50,829 bases of DNA, taken from contig JALHPZ010000038.1 in the NCBI GenBank assembly GCA_022842245.1, positions 1 through 50,829 of the forward strand, written 5' to 3'. This DNA comes from Gemmataceae bacterium. Lineage in GTDB: Bacteria; Planctomycetota; Planctomycetia; Gemmatales; Gemmataceae. The notes under the pieces are model-generated. The model was given only the letters and a program-made list of their open reading frames with translations. It did no database searches and had not been told where the DNA came from. Positions 34,545 through 43,067 of the stretch are shown here, in pieces. A program made the translations under genes and the position numbers. Position 1 is the first letter of the stretch, and every line of letters starts with the position of its first letter.

Positions 34545-34690
34545 GTGTCGGGCACTCGCTCCGCGAGTGCCCCCGGAGGCGATGATCGCGCGGGAGCGGG
34601 AGTCAGGGTCGAATCGGGTGGAATTCAGCGCGAAGGATCGATTCGATCCGGAAAGGCCCGCGGGGCACTCGCGGAGCGAGTGCCCGACAC
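34545..34690. repeat. Pair of perfect 29-base inverted repeats, each a hairpin
   Basis: 34545-34573 and 34662-34690 are exact reverse complements of each other. Each also folds on itself (GGGCACTCGC with GCGAGTGCCC). They frame about 88 bases in the convergent gap between the secreted protein and the last sulfatase. The structure resembles paired REP units or a small non-autonomous element and could end transcription in both directions. Confidence 0.75.
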
Positions 34691-34692
34691 TT

Positions 34693-36039
34693 TCACGGCA
34701 GCGACTTGCGCCACGCCAGCACGGCGGCCGTCAGTTCGCCGACGCGGTCGGGATGGTCGGCGGCGCGGTTCACCGCCTCGGCGCGGTCCTTCGAGAGGTC
34801 GTACAACTCCGCACCGGTACCGTCGGCGTTCACCAGCAGCTTCCAATCGCCGGACCGGATCGCGAGGTTCGGGCTTCGATGCTTCGCGTCCTTCGGGTAG
34901 GCGAAGGACGTGGCGTTGCGGCCGTACTCCCAGAGGAGCGGCTTCCGGCGAACCGGCGCTTCGCCCCGCAGGGCGGCGGAGAGGTCCTCGCCGTCGGGCT
35001 TCGCGTCGGCGGGGAGCTTCGCGCCGGCGATCGTCGCGAGCGTCGGCAGGAAGTCCACCGTCGCAAGCACGGTCGTCTCGTTCACGGCACCGCCGGCGAG
35101 CGTGCCCGGCCACCACGCCATCATCGGCACGCGGACGCCCCCCTCGTACAGGCTCAGCTTCTGCCCGCGCAGCCCGCCGCTGCGCTCGCGCTCGAAGGGC
35201 GGGGATGCGCCGTTGTCCCCGAGGAACAGCACCAGCGTGTTCGTGCCCTTCAGACCGTCCAGCAGCCGGCCGATCTGCCGGTCCATCTCGACGAGCACGG
35301 CGCGGTACTTCGCCTTGGGTTCGCCCTCCATCGGCCGGCGCGCCGCCTTGAGGGCGGCGTCGGACGGGACGAACGGCGTGTGGGTGTCGTCTAGCCAGAG
35401 GTTCACGAAGCACCGCTTCGCGGCATTCGCCTTCAGGAATTCGAGCGTGCGATCGACCATCCAGGCGGTGCGGCGGTGGCGGGGCACCTGTTGCGGTTCG
35501 AGTTGATCTTGCGGCCCCCAGGGGGTGGTCTTGAGTCCGAGCGGGGCGGCCGGTTCGGGGCTTTCGTACGTGCCGAGGCCGAGGTCGTAGCCGTAGGCGG
35601 CGAACTTCGGCGCGTCGGTCACGTCGCGGCCGCCGCCGAGGTGCCACTTGCCGACGTGCGCGGTCGCGTAACCGGCGTCCTTGAGCATGCGCGGCAGCGA
35701 CGGCGCCGTCGGGTCGAGGTAGTCCGCCATTTCGCAGGCCTTGTTCCCCGCGCGGGTCTGCAGGAAGCTCGTGATCTTCCACCGGGCCGGGAAGTTTCCG
35801 GTGATGATGCCGCAGCGGGAGGGTGAACAAATCGGCGCGGCGACGTAGCCCTGGGTGAAACGTACGCCCTCCTTCGCGAGGCGGTCGATGATCGGCGTCT
35901 CGACGAGTTTGTTTCCCTGGCACGCGGGGTCGCCCCAGCCGAAATCGTCGGCGAGGACGACGACGATGTTCGGCCGATCGGCGGCGCGGGACGGGAGCGC
36001 CGCAAGGGCGAGAATGAGCGCGAGCAGGATGCGGTTCAT
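34693..36039 (-). CDS. Secreted sulfatase, fifth in operon
   Basis: Arylsulfatase-superfamily enzyme of 448 residues with a signal peptide (NRILLALILALAALPSRAA). The metal and N-terminal motif RPNIVVVLADDFGWGD precedes PICSPSRCGIITG. In this motif Cys of CSPSR is the residue converted to formylglycine. Other family elements are the AGYATAHVGKWHLGG block and the metal site in LVLFLGDNGA. It hydrolyses sulfate esters, probably on a polysaccharide outside the cytoplasm; the substrate is unknown. Its ATG overlaps the previous sulfatase stop by four bases (ATGA), showing translational coupling. It ends just before the inverted-repeat element. Confidence 0.94.
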   Translation of the reverse strand: MNRILLALILALAALPSRAADRPNIVVVLADDFGWGDPACQGNKLVETPIIDRLAKEGVRFTQGYVAAPICSPSRCGIITGNFPARWKITSFLQTRAGNKACEMADYLDPTAPSLPRMLKDAGYATAHVGKWHLGGGRDVTDAPKFAAYGYDLGLGTYESPEPAAPLGLKTTPWGPQDQLEPQQVPRHRRTAWMVDRTLEFLKANAAKRCFVNLWLDDTHTPFVPSDAALKAARRPMEGEPKAKYRAVLVEMDRQIGRLLDGLKGTNTLVLFLGDNGASPPFERERSGGLRGQKLSLYEGGVRVPMMAWWPGTLAGGAVNETTVLATVDFLPTLATIAGAKLPADAKPDGEDLSAALRGEAPVRRKPLLWEYGRNATSFAYPKDAKHRSPNLAIRSGDWKLLVNADGTGAELYDLSKDRAEAVNRAADHPDRVGELTAAVLAWRKSLP

Positions 36040-37466
36040 TTCGAATTCCCGGAAGCGTAGTCTTCGCCGTTGAGGCTGCGCACGACGGAGCCGAGCCACG
36101 CGGTGAGGCTCTTCTGGAGTTTCGCGGCACGGTCCGGTTCGGCGGCGAGGCGGTCCTTCGATTCCTTCGGATCGGTCGCGAGGTCGTAAAGCTCCCACTT
36201 GACGCCGTTGGATTTCGCGGTCTCGATTCGGTGGAGCTTCCACGAACCATCGATCCACGCGGAATGGCCGGGGAACTGATCGAGCGGATACTGCTTCGTG
36301 AGGTCGCCGGCCTTGGCGAAGAGCCGCACGGGATCGCTCGGCTCGCGTCCGGCCGTCTGATCCTTCAGCAGGTCGTCCATCCATTCCTTGGAGGGCGTGC
36401 CGACGCCGGGCGTCGGGTGATTCCAGAAGCCGATCGGCTTCGCGCGAGTCTCCGTGGTTCCGTCGAGCAGGCCGGCAAGGCTCGCGCCGTCGAGCGGGGG
36501 TTGCTTCGCGGCTTTCGTGCCCGTCCATTCGAGGATCGTCGGGTAGATGTCCGACGTGACGCAATCGGTCTTCACGACCTTCGGCTTGGCGAAGCGCGCC
36601 GGCCATTCGAGGAGCGCCGGCACGAGCAGGCCGCCCTCGTACACCTGCCCCTTGTTGCCGCGGGCGCCGCCGGTCGAGCCGAGCTTCGGCAGCGCGCCGT
36701 TGTCCGAGCAGTACCAGAGGATCGTGTTCTCCGTCAGGCCGAGCGACTTCAATTCCGATCGCACCTTCCCGAAGGCGCGGTCCATCGCGGTGATTTCGCC
36801 GAGGAAGTTCGCCTCGGCGGCGGGGCGGTCGGCGTACGGTTCGCGGTCGGCGGGGAGTGCCTTGTGGGGGTTGTGCGGCGAGCCGAACCAGACGACGGCG
36901 AGGAACGGCTGCTTCCGGGCGGCGCAGTCGCGGAAGAACCTCACGGCGAGGTCGGCGGTGACGTCGGAGCTATCGCCCTTGAATTCGGTGGCCTTGCCCT
37001 TGTCGCTGAGCACGGGGTCGAGGTCGAAGAAGTTGGGGGCGGACACCCATTCATCGAAGCCCATCGCGCCGGGGTTGGCGCGGCCGGCCTTCTGGACGGA
37101 GCCGACATGCCATTTGCCGAAGTGCCCGGTGCGGTAGCCGGCGGCTTTCAGGACGTGCGCGATCGTCGTCTCCTGCGGGCGGATCGGGTGGCCCCATTGG
37201 AAGGTCGCCATGCGGTTGGGCGTGCGGCCGGTGAGGACGCTGGCTCGCGTGGGGGAGCAGACGGGCGCGGCGGCGTGGAAGCGGTCGAAGCGGATCGTTT
37301 CCTTGGCCATCGCGTCGAAGTGCGGGGTCTTGACGCGCGGGTGGCCGTTGTAGGCCATGTCGCCCCAGCCCTGGTCGTCGGCCATGACGAGGACGACGTT
37401 CGGGCGCGGTTCGGCGGCAGCGGCGGGAAGGGCCAACAGCGCGAGCGCGAAAAGGGAACGGAACAT
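36036..37466 (-). CDS. Secreted sulfatase, fourth in operon
   Basis: Sulfatase of 476 residues with signal peptide FRSLFALALLALPAAAA. Motifs: RPNVVLVMADDQGWGDMAY (metal Asp pair), APVCSPTRASVLTG with CSPTR as the formylglycine site, AGYRTGHFGKWHVG, and ILWYCSDNGAL. Insertions relative to its neighbours, including the FFDLDPVLSDKGKATEF segment, suggest a different substrate from the others. GGAG lies upstream of the ATG. The previous sulfatase stops 20 bases upstream and the next begins within its last codons. Activity would require a formylglycine-generating enzyme encoded elsewhere. Confidence 0.94.
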   Translation of the reverse strand: MFRSLFALALLALPAAAAEPRPNVVLVMADDQGWGDMAYNGHPRVKTPHFDAMAKETIRFDRFHAAAPVCSPTRASVLTGRTPNRMATFQWGHPIRPQETTIAHVLKAAGYRTGHFGKWHVGSVQKAGRANPGAMGFDEWVSAPNFFDLDPVLSDKGKATEFKGDSSDVTADLAVRFFRDCAARKQPFLAVVWFGSPHNPHKALPADREPYADRPAAEANFLGEITAMDRAFGKVRSELKSLGLTENTILWYCSDNGALPKLGSTGGARGNKGQVYEGGLLVPALLEWPARFAKPKVVKTDCVTSDIYPTILEWTGTKAAKQPPLDGASLAGLLDGTTETRAKPIGFWNHPTPGVGTPSKEWMDDLLKDQTAGREPSDPVRLFAKAGDLTKQYPLDQFPGHSAWIDGSWKLHRIETAKSNGVKWELYDLATDPKESKDRLAAEPDRAAKLQKSLTAWLGSVVRSLNGEDYASGNSK

Positions 37467-37486
37467 GGTTCGGACTCCAGCAGTGA

Positions 37487-38863
37487 TTATTTCGCGTTCT
37501 TGGCGGGCATCGGCGCTTTGACGGCCGTGCGCCATGCGACGAGCTTCGCGTGCAGTTCCGCGGCCTTGTCGGGGTTCGCTTTCGCGAGATCGGTCTTCTG
37601 CGAGAGGTCGTCCCGCAGGTTGTAGAGCTCTTTCTTTCCGGTCTCGAAGAATTCGAGGAGCTTCCAGTCGCCGGAGCGGATTGCGCCGGCGGGGGTGGTG
37701 CGCCACGAGCCGGCACCGGCGCCGAGGTAGCCGGGGAAGTGCCAGTAGAGATCGCGCACGGGGGCTTCGAGGCCGCCGGAGGTGAACGTGGCAACCTGAC
37801 TCGCGCCGTCGAGCGGTTGCTCCGGGAGCCGGGCACCGGCTAGTTCCGCAAGCGTCGGCAGCAGGTCGACGCCGATGATCGGCACGTCCGTCGTGCCGGG
37901 CTTCACCTGCGCCGGCCAGCGCACGATCCACGGCACGCGCACGCCGCCCTCGTACAGGCTTCCTTTGCCGGAGCGCAGCGGGGCGTTGTCGGTCACGTCG
38001 CCGGACTTCTTCAACCCCTCGCGCACGTAGCCTCCGACGCCGCCGTTGTCGCTGCTGAAGATCACGACCGTGTTCTCGGCGAGCTTGAGTTCGTCCAGCT
38101 TCGCCACGATGCGGCCGACCGATTCGTCGACGCTCGCGATCATCGCCGCATAGGTCGGGTTCGCGTGGCCGCCGGCGGCGGGGACGTCCTTGAACTTCGC
38201 GATCAGCTCCGGCTTCGCCTCGAACGGCGAATGCACGCCGAAGTGCGGCAGGTAGAGGAAGAACGGCTTGTCCTTGTTCTTCTCGATGAAGCCGATGGCC
38301 TTGTCCGTCAGGAAGTCGGCGAGGTACGCGCCCTTCGGCACGTTCACCTTCGGTTGGGTATTGAAGTCGAAGTGCTTGCCCATCGAGACGATCGCTTCGT
38401 CGAAGCCGCGTTTGGCGGGGTGGTGATCCGGGTCCTGTCCGAGGTGCCACTTGCCGAACATCGCGGTGGCGTAGCCGGCGGACTTCATTACGTCAGCAAT
38501 CGTCTTGCGGTCGAGCGGGAGCTTTTCGACGTTGTCGACGGGGCGGAGCGGCCGGGATTTCCAGTCGAAGCGGTCGATGCCGCCGACGGTGTAGACGCCG
38601 GTGCGGGGTCCGTACTGGCCGGTCAGGAGGGCGGCGCGGGAGGGCTGGCAGTTGGGGCCGCAGGTGTAGCCATCGGTGAAGCGCAGGCCGGCGGCGGCGA
38701 GCTTGTCGATGTGCGGCGTGCGGTAGTACTTCGACCCTTGGCAGCCGAGATCGGTCCAGCCGAGGTCGTCGGCGAGGATGAAGATGACGTTCGGCTTCGG
38801 AGGCGCGGCGGACGCCGAAGCCGACAGGACGATCGTGACCGTGAGGGAGAGGAGGAAGCGCAC
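37487..38863 (-). CDS. Secreted sulfatase, third in operon
   Basis: Sulfatase of 458 residues with signal peptide RFLLSLTVTIVLSASASAA. It has PKPNVIFILADDLGWTDLG, PNCQPSRAALLTGQYG with CQPSR as the formylglycine-type site, AGYATAMFGKWHLGQD, and VVIFSSDNGGVGGY. The layout resembles the common planctomycete arylsulfatase A type. Translation starts at a GTG three bases after the previous gene's stop, with AAGGA inside the end of that gene, so it is closely coupled. The specific sulfate ester is unknown. Confidence 0.94.
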   Translation of the reverse strand: MRFLLSLTVTIVLSASASAAPPKPNVIFILADDLGWTDLGCQGSKYYRTPHIDKLAAAGLRFTDGYTCGPNCQPSRAALLTGQYGPRTGVYTVGGIDRFDWKSRPLRPVDNVEKLPLDRKTIADVMKSAGYATAMFGKWHLGQDPDHHPAKRGFDEAIVSMGKHFDFNTQPKVNVPKGAYLADFLTDKAIGFIEKNKDKPFFLYLPHFGVHSPFEAKPELIAKFKDVPAAGGHANPTYAAMIASVDESVGRIVAKLDELKLAENTVVIFSSDNGGVGGYVREGLKKSGDVTDNAPLRSGKGSLYEGGVRVPWIVRWPAQVKPGTTDVPIIGVDLLPTLAELAGARLPEQPLDGASQVATFTSGGLEAPVRDLYWHFPGYLGAGAGSWRTTPAGAIRSGDWKLLEFFETGKKELYNLRDDLSQKTDLAKANPDKAAELHAKLVAWRTAVKAPMPAKNAK

Positions 38864-38866
38864 GGG

Positions 38867-40240
38867 TCAGTCCTTCGGTTTGGGTTTGGCGTTCGGGTTC
38901 GGCAGTTCGCGTTCGGTCGCGAGGCCGCGGTCGCCGTTGGCGGCCATCCACGCGTCGAGGTCGGCGCGCAGGGCCTTCAAGCGGTCGGCCTGCTTCGGGT
39001 CGGCGGCGAGGTTCGTCCGTTCGTGCGGGTCGTTCGCTACGTCGTACAGTTCCTCCGCCGGGCGCGTGTGGTAGCGCGTCACGATCGCGGCGGCGGCGGG
39101 GTCGGTCTTCGCCTTCGCCACCCACGAATCCCAGTATGCGCGGCCGTCGGCGCCGGCGTTCCCCTTGTCGACGTGCGTGTGGTGCTCCGCCGACGGATCG
39201 AGGTTTCGGATGTACTTCCAGTCGGCGGTGCGCACGCCGCGGATCGGGTAGCGGTTCATCTGGCCGTCGGCGCTGTGCGTGAGGAAGACCTTGTCCCGGT
39301 GGCGGTCCGTCTTGCCGAGTAGCACGTCGAGGAACGAGCGGCCGCTGAGGTCCTTCGGCGGTTCCGCGCCCGTGGCCGCGAGCAGGGTCGGCAGCAGGTC
39401 GATCCAGCCGACCATTGCGTCGGTGGCGGTGCCGGGCTTCACGCGGCCGGGCCAGCTTACGATCAACGGCGTGCGCACGCCGGCGTCGGTGAGGTTCCAC
39501 TTGCCGAAGGGGAACTGCGAGCCGTGGTCGGACGTGAAGGCGAAGAAGACGTTCTCGCCCAACTTCTTTGTCGCGGCGGCGCGGACGAGGCCGAGATCGC
39601 GGTCGGCGTTTGCGACGGCGGCGAGGTAGCGCGCCCGCGCGGACCGAGTCTCCGACGTGTCGACCATCGTCGGCGGGAGCTTCCCGACCACGATCGCCGA
39701 TTCCTTCGGCCACGGGACGTGCGGCCAGTTGGTGCCCACCAGCAGGCACAGCGGTTTGTCGGACTTGCGGCCTTCGAGGAACTTCACCGCCTCCGCGATG
39801 CAATCGTCCTCGTGGTATTTGAAATGGCTGGCGCGGTCGAAACCGTATTCCGTCACCTGCGCGTAGTGGGCGACCTTGCCGATGGCGGCGACTTCGTAGC
39901 CCTGCTCGCGGAAGTAGGCCGGCCATTTCTTGAGGCTCGCCTTCGGGCGGGCGTGGTTCAGCATCGCGCCGTTGCGCATCGGGTCGAGGCCGGTCAGCAG
40001 CGCCGCCCGGCTTGGGGCACAACTCGGCGACGACACGAATGCCTTCCGGAACGTCAGCCCGTCCTTCGCCAGCCGGTCCATGTTCGGCGTCGGAACGTCC
40101 TTGCCGCCGTAGGGTCCGCAATCGAGCACGCCGAGATCGTCGGCGAGGAACAGCACGACGTGCGGCTTCGACTCGGCACGCGCCGTCGCCGCGAGCATCA
40201 CCGCGAGAAGGAATCCGAGGCCACGCATGGTCCGCTCCAT
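38867..40240 (-). CDS. Secreted sulfatase, second in operon
   Basis: Sulfatase of 457 residues. The N-terminus ERTMRGLGFLLAVMLAATARA is a signal peptide. The motifs are KPHVVLFLADDLGVLDCG, SPSCAPSRAALLTGLDP with CAPSR, and FFAFTSDHGSQFPFG, where the usual DNG is DHG. With the GKVAHYAQ and HFKYHEDD segments this places it nearer iduronate/heparan-type sulfatases than its neighbours. The C-terminus is Lys/Pro rich. The first ATG shares one base with the previous gene's TGA (TGATG), a re-initiation junction; an ATG 12 bases further in is an alternative start. Confidence 0.93.
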   Translation of the reverse strand: MERTMRGLGFLLAVMLAATARAESKPHVVLFLADDLGVLDCGPYGGKDVPTPNMDRLAKDGLTFRKAFVSSPSCAPSRAALLTGLDPMRNGAMLNHARPKASLKKWPAYFREQGYEVAAIGKVAHYAQVTEYGFDRASHFKYHEDDCIAEAVKFLEGRKSDKPLCLLVGTNWPHVPWPKESAIVVGKLPPTMVDTSETRSARARYLAAVANADRDLGLVRAAATKKLGENVFFAFTSDHGSQFPFGKWNLTDAGVRTPLIVSWPGRVKPGTATDAMVGWIDLLPTLLAATGAEPPKDLSGRSFLDVLLGKTDRHRDKVFLTHSADGQMNRYPIRGVRTADWKYIRNLDPSAEHHTHVDKGNAGADGRAYWDSWVAKAKTDPAAAAIVTRYHTRPAEELYDVANDPHERTNLAADPKQADRLKALRADLDAWMAANGDRGLATERELPNPNAKPKPKD

Positions 40241-41553
40241 CACTCGGCCTTGCCGCCGCCCCACAGCGGCTTGACGTTGCCTTTGTTCCAATCGTCCCAC
40301 GCCGCCTGGAGGTCGCGCACGCGCGCCGGCTCCTTCGCCGCGAGGTCGGTCGCTTCGCCGATATCATCGGCGAGGTTGTACAGCTTCGCCGCGGAAGTGC
40401 CCTTTCCGCCCTCGGCCGCGAGGTCGTACTTCACGAGCTTCCAGTCGCCTTTGCGAATCGCCATCTGCTGGCCGAAGCGCCAGTAGAGCGCCGCGTGGGG
40501 CGTCTCCGTTTTGCGAATCGTGAGAAACGGCAGCAGGTCCACGCCGTCGAGTTTCGCGTCCGGCTTCACGCCGAGGCCGGAGGCGCCGAGCGCCGTCGCG
40601 TGCAAGTCGAGCTGGATCACCGGCCGGGCGTCGGTCGCGCCCGCCGGCAGCGTGCCCGGCCACGACACGACGAACGGCACGCGCACGCCGCCCTCGAGCG
40701 TCGTGCGCTTCGAGCCACGCAGCGGCGCGTTCGACGAACCGTTCGTTGTTGTGCCCGTCATCGTCGGACCGCCGTTATCGCTGATGAACGCGACGAGCGT
40801 CTTCTCCGTCAGCTTCGCGTCCTTCAGCTTGCTAACCACCTGCCCGACGGCGTCGTCCATCGCGGACATCATCGCGGCGTACTTACGGCGCGTCGGATCC
40901 TTGATGCTGGCGAACTTCGCCAGGCGCGGGTCGTCCGCCTGCATCGGCGTATGGACGGCGTTGAAGGCGAGATACAGGAAGAACGGCCGGTCTTTGTTCC
41001 GGTCGATGAAGGCGACCGACTCGCGGGCGATCGCGTCCGTCAGGTAGGTTTTGTCGCCGGCCGGTTCGGTACCGCGGAGGATGCCGTTCGGGTTGAAGTA
41101 GTCGTGGGCGCCGCCGAGGAAGCCGAAGAAGTCGTCGAAGCCTCGCTTTTGCGGGTGGCGCTCGCCGGTGCCGAGGTGCCATTTGCCGACGAGTGCGGTG
41201 CGGTAGCCGGCGGCCTTGAATTTGTCGGCGATCGTGACCTCCGTCGTGGGAAGTCCTTGCTGGCCGCCGGCGGGGTTGAATTCGTGGCCGAAGCGATTCT
41301 GGTAGCGCCCCGTGAGCAGCCCGGCGCGCGTCGGCGAGCAGTACGGCCCGCTGACGTAGCCGTTGGTGAAGCGCGTGCCGGACTTCGCCAGCGCATCCAG
41401 GTGCGGCGTGGGGATGTCCTTGCAGCCGTGGAAGCCGACGTCGGCGTAGCCCATGTCGTCGCCGACGATGAAGACGATGTTCGGCTTCGGCGGCTCGGCT
41501 GCCACCGCGAGCGAACCGGCGAAGGCGGCGAAGATGAGGACGAGTCGCGACAT
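40240..41553 (-). CDS. Secreted sulfatase, first in operon
   Basis: Sulfatase of 437 residues and the promoter-proximal gene of five. The signal peptide is SRLVLIFAAFAGSLAVAA. Motifs: KPNIVFIVGDDMGYADVG, GPYCSPTRAGLLTGRYQ with CSPTR, AGYRTALVGKWHLGTG, KRGFDDFFGFLGGAHDYF and LVAFISDNGGPTM. The start at 41553 has GGAG upstream; an in-frame extension further upstream has no signal peptide. An 82-base gap separates it from the divergent VOC gene and should hold the operon promoter. Together the five genes suggest stepwise desulfation of one or several complex sulfated glycans. Confidence 0.94.
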   Translation of the reverse strand: MSRLVLIFAAFAGSLAVAAEPPKPNIVFIVGDDMGYADVGFHGCKDIPTPHLDALAKSGTRFTNGYVSGPYCSPTRAGLLTGRYQNRFGHEFNPAGGQQGLPTTEVTIADKFKAAGYRTALVGKWHLGTGERHPQKRGFDDFFGFLGGAHDYFNPNGILRGTEPAGDKTYLTDAIARESVAFIDRNKDRPFFLYLAFNAVHTPMQADDPRLAKFASIKDPTRRKYAAMMSAMDDAVGQVVSKLKDAKLTEKTLVAFISDNGGPTMTGTTTNGSSNAPLRGSKRTTLEGGVRVPFVVSWPGTLPAGATDARPVIQLDLHATALGASGLGVKPDAKLDGVDLLPFLTIRKTETPHAALYWRFGQQMAIRKGDWKLVKYDLAAEGGKGTSAAKLYNLADDIGEATDLAAKEPARVRDLQAAWDDWNKGNVKPLWGGGKAE

Positions 41554-41635
41554 GGAAATGCTCCGATTCCGGGAAGTCGCTTTCGTTCTATGCGAGATCC
41601 GATTACCTTGAATCACCCTCCGGGAGCGAATTCCC

Positions 41636-42031
41636 ATGCCGCCACTCGATGGACTGCTGGAAACGGCCCTGTACGTGGACGACCCGGCGCGCTCGTCCCG
41701 CTTCTATCGCGACGTTTTCGGCTTCGAGGAAATGGTGGCGAACGACCGGCTCTACGCGCTGGTCATTCCCGATCGCCTCGTGCTGCTGCTCTTCCGCAAG
41801 GGGGCGTCGGCGAGCCTGCCGGTGCCGCACGACGGAACCGGCCAGTCGCACATCGCCTTCGCCATCCCGAAGGCGGCGCTGGAAGACTGGAAGGCCTGGC
41901 TGGCGCGGCATCAGCTTCCCATTCTGGAGACGCGCGACTGGCCGCGCGGCGGAACGAGCCTCTACTTCCGCGACCCCGACGGCCACCTGCTCGAAGTCGC
42001 CACCCCCGGCGTCTGGCCGCGCGTCTACTGA
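41636..42031 (+). CDS. VOC-family (glyoxalase/dioxygenase-fold) protein
   Basis: Protein of 131 residues with the vicinal-oxygen-chelate fold. It has ETALYVDDPARSSRFYRDVF at the start, SHIAFAIPKAALEDW in the middle, and GTSLYFRDPDGHLLEVATPG at the end, with the typical DPDGHLLE motif whose Glu binds metal. The His of the second half (SHIAF) is also present. Substrates range widely in this family (glyoxalase, antibiotic binding, dioxygenase), and none can be chosen. It is divergent from the sulfatase operon and followed on the same strand by a methyltransferase gene. Confidence 0.9.
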   Translation: MPPLDGLLETALYVDDPARSSRFYRDVFGFEEMVANDRLYALVIPDRLVLLLFRKGASASLPVPHDGTGQSHIAFAIPKAALEDWKAWLARHQLPILETRDWPRGGTSLYFRDPDGHLLEVATPGVWPRVY

Positions 42032-42079
42032 CCATCTTGCAATTGACGCCGATCTTTCCGGGGGGTTAGATTTCCGGCC

Positions 42080-43036
42080 ATGATGCTTCCGCGTATTTCC
42101 GCCCGCCCCAGCCCGGCCGCGGCCGTCGCCTGGGACGAAACGCACTGCCCGCTCTGTGGGCACGTGGATGCCGATTGCATCCAGGAGGCGCAGGACCCGA
42201 CGCCCGCCGAAGGCGACGGCCTCTGGTTCGCCGTCGTCCAGTGCCGCCACTGCTCGCTGCGCTACACGAACCCCCGGCCCGACGCCGCGTGCATCGGACG
42301 GTTTTATCCCGGCGATTACAAGCCGCACCGCCGCCCGCGCAAGATGGACGCCGACCGCCCCAGTTCTTGGTGGGGCCGCCTCTCCGGCCGCTCCGTCGAA
42401 CGCCGCGGCGAACTGCCTTGGGAAGGCCCCCCCGGCCGGCTCCTCGATTTCGGCTGCGGCGGCGGATCGTTCCTGAAGCGCATGGCCGACCGCGGCTGGC
42501 AGGTCACCGGACTCGACGCCGCCGTCGGTGCCGTCCGCGAAGTGCAGGAGTCGCTCGGCCTCACGGCCCTCGTCGGATCGCTGCCCCACGAAGACCTCGC
42601 CCCCGCGAGCTTCGAAGTCGTCACGATGTGGCACTCCCTCGAACACGTCCACGATCCGCTCGCCATCCTCGCCGAAGCCTACCGCCTGCTCACGCCCGGC
42701 GGCAAACTCATCGTCGCCTGCCCGAACATCGATAGCTGGCCGTTCCGCTGGTTCGGCCCCGCCTGGTTCGGCCTCGACCTGCCGCGCCACCTCGTCCACT
42801 TCACGCCGAAGACGCTGACGGACGCGATGGAGTCGAGCGGCTTCCGCGTCGAATCGGTCCGACCGATCCGCCACGGCGACTGGCTGCGCTCAAGTGCGAA
42901 ACTCGCGATGAAGAAAGGGACCGCGAACCTATGGCAGCGCCCGCTGGCGTGGAAGCCGATGGCGAAATTCGCCGCCTGGCTGACGTACCTCGCCGGCCAG
43001 AGCGATTGCATGATCGCCGTCGCCCGCCGGCCCTGA
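42080..43036 (+). CDS. Class I SAM-dependent methyltransferase with N-terminal zinc ribbon
   Basis: Protein of 318 residues. The N-terminus carries two Cys pairs (HCPLCG, then VQCRHCSLRYTNPRP), a zinc-ribbon arrangement common ahead of class I methyltransferase domains. The SAM-binding motif is RLLDFGCGGGSFLKRM near residue 125, followed by WHSLEHVHDPLAILAEAYRL and LTPGGKLIVACPN. The C-terminal part has several Trp and is moderately hydrophobic (WLTYLAGQSDCMIAVA). The methyl acceptor is unknown; such proteins often act on sugars, quinone precursors or small molecules. It is followed by a sigma factor on the same strand. Confidence 0.9.
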   Translation: MMLPRISARPSPAAAVAWDETHCPLCGHVDADCIQEAQDPTPAEGDGLWFAVVQCRHCSLRYTNPRPDAACIGRFYPGDYKPHRRPRKMDADRPSSWWGRLSGRSVERRGELPWEGPPGRLLDFGCGGGSFLKRMADRGWQVTGLDAAVGAVREVQESLGLTALVGSLPHEDLAPASFEVVTMWHSLEHVHDPLAILAEAYRLLTPGGKLIVACPNIDSWPFRWFGPAWFGLDLPRHLVHFTPKTLTDAMESSGFRVESVRPIRHGDWLRSSAKLAMKKGTANLWQRPLAWKPMAKFAAWLTYLAGQSDCMIAVARRP

Positions 43037-43067
43037 ATCCCGCCGCCCGCGCCGTAGAACAGTTCGA

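Noticed and set aside
34693..36606. Long upstream extension of the fifth sulfatase (637 residues)
   Set aside because: The signal peptide at the ATG at 36039 and the ATGA overlap mark the true start; the extension lies inside the previous sulfatase.
34693..41553. Five sulfatases as a possible recent tandem duplication or assembly artefact
   Set aside because: The proteins differ markedly in sequence, signal peptides and active-site variants, so they are distinct genes.
40012..42069. 685-residue plus-strand open frame opposite the first two sulfatases
   Set aside because: It overlaps sulfatases with clear catalytic motifs and the VOC gene in another frame; an artefact of G+C-rich codon use.
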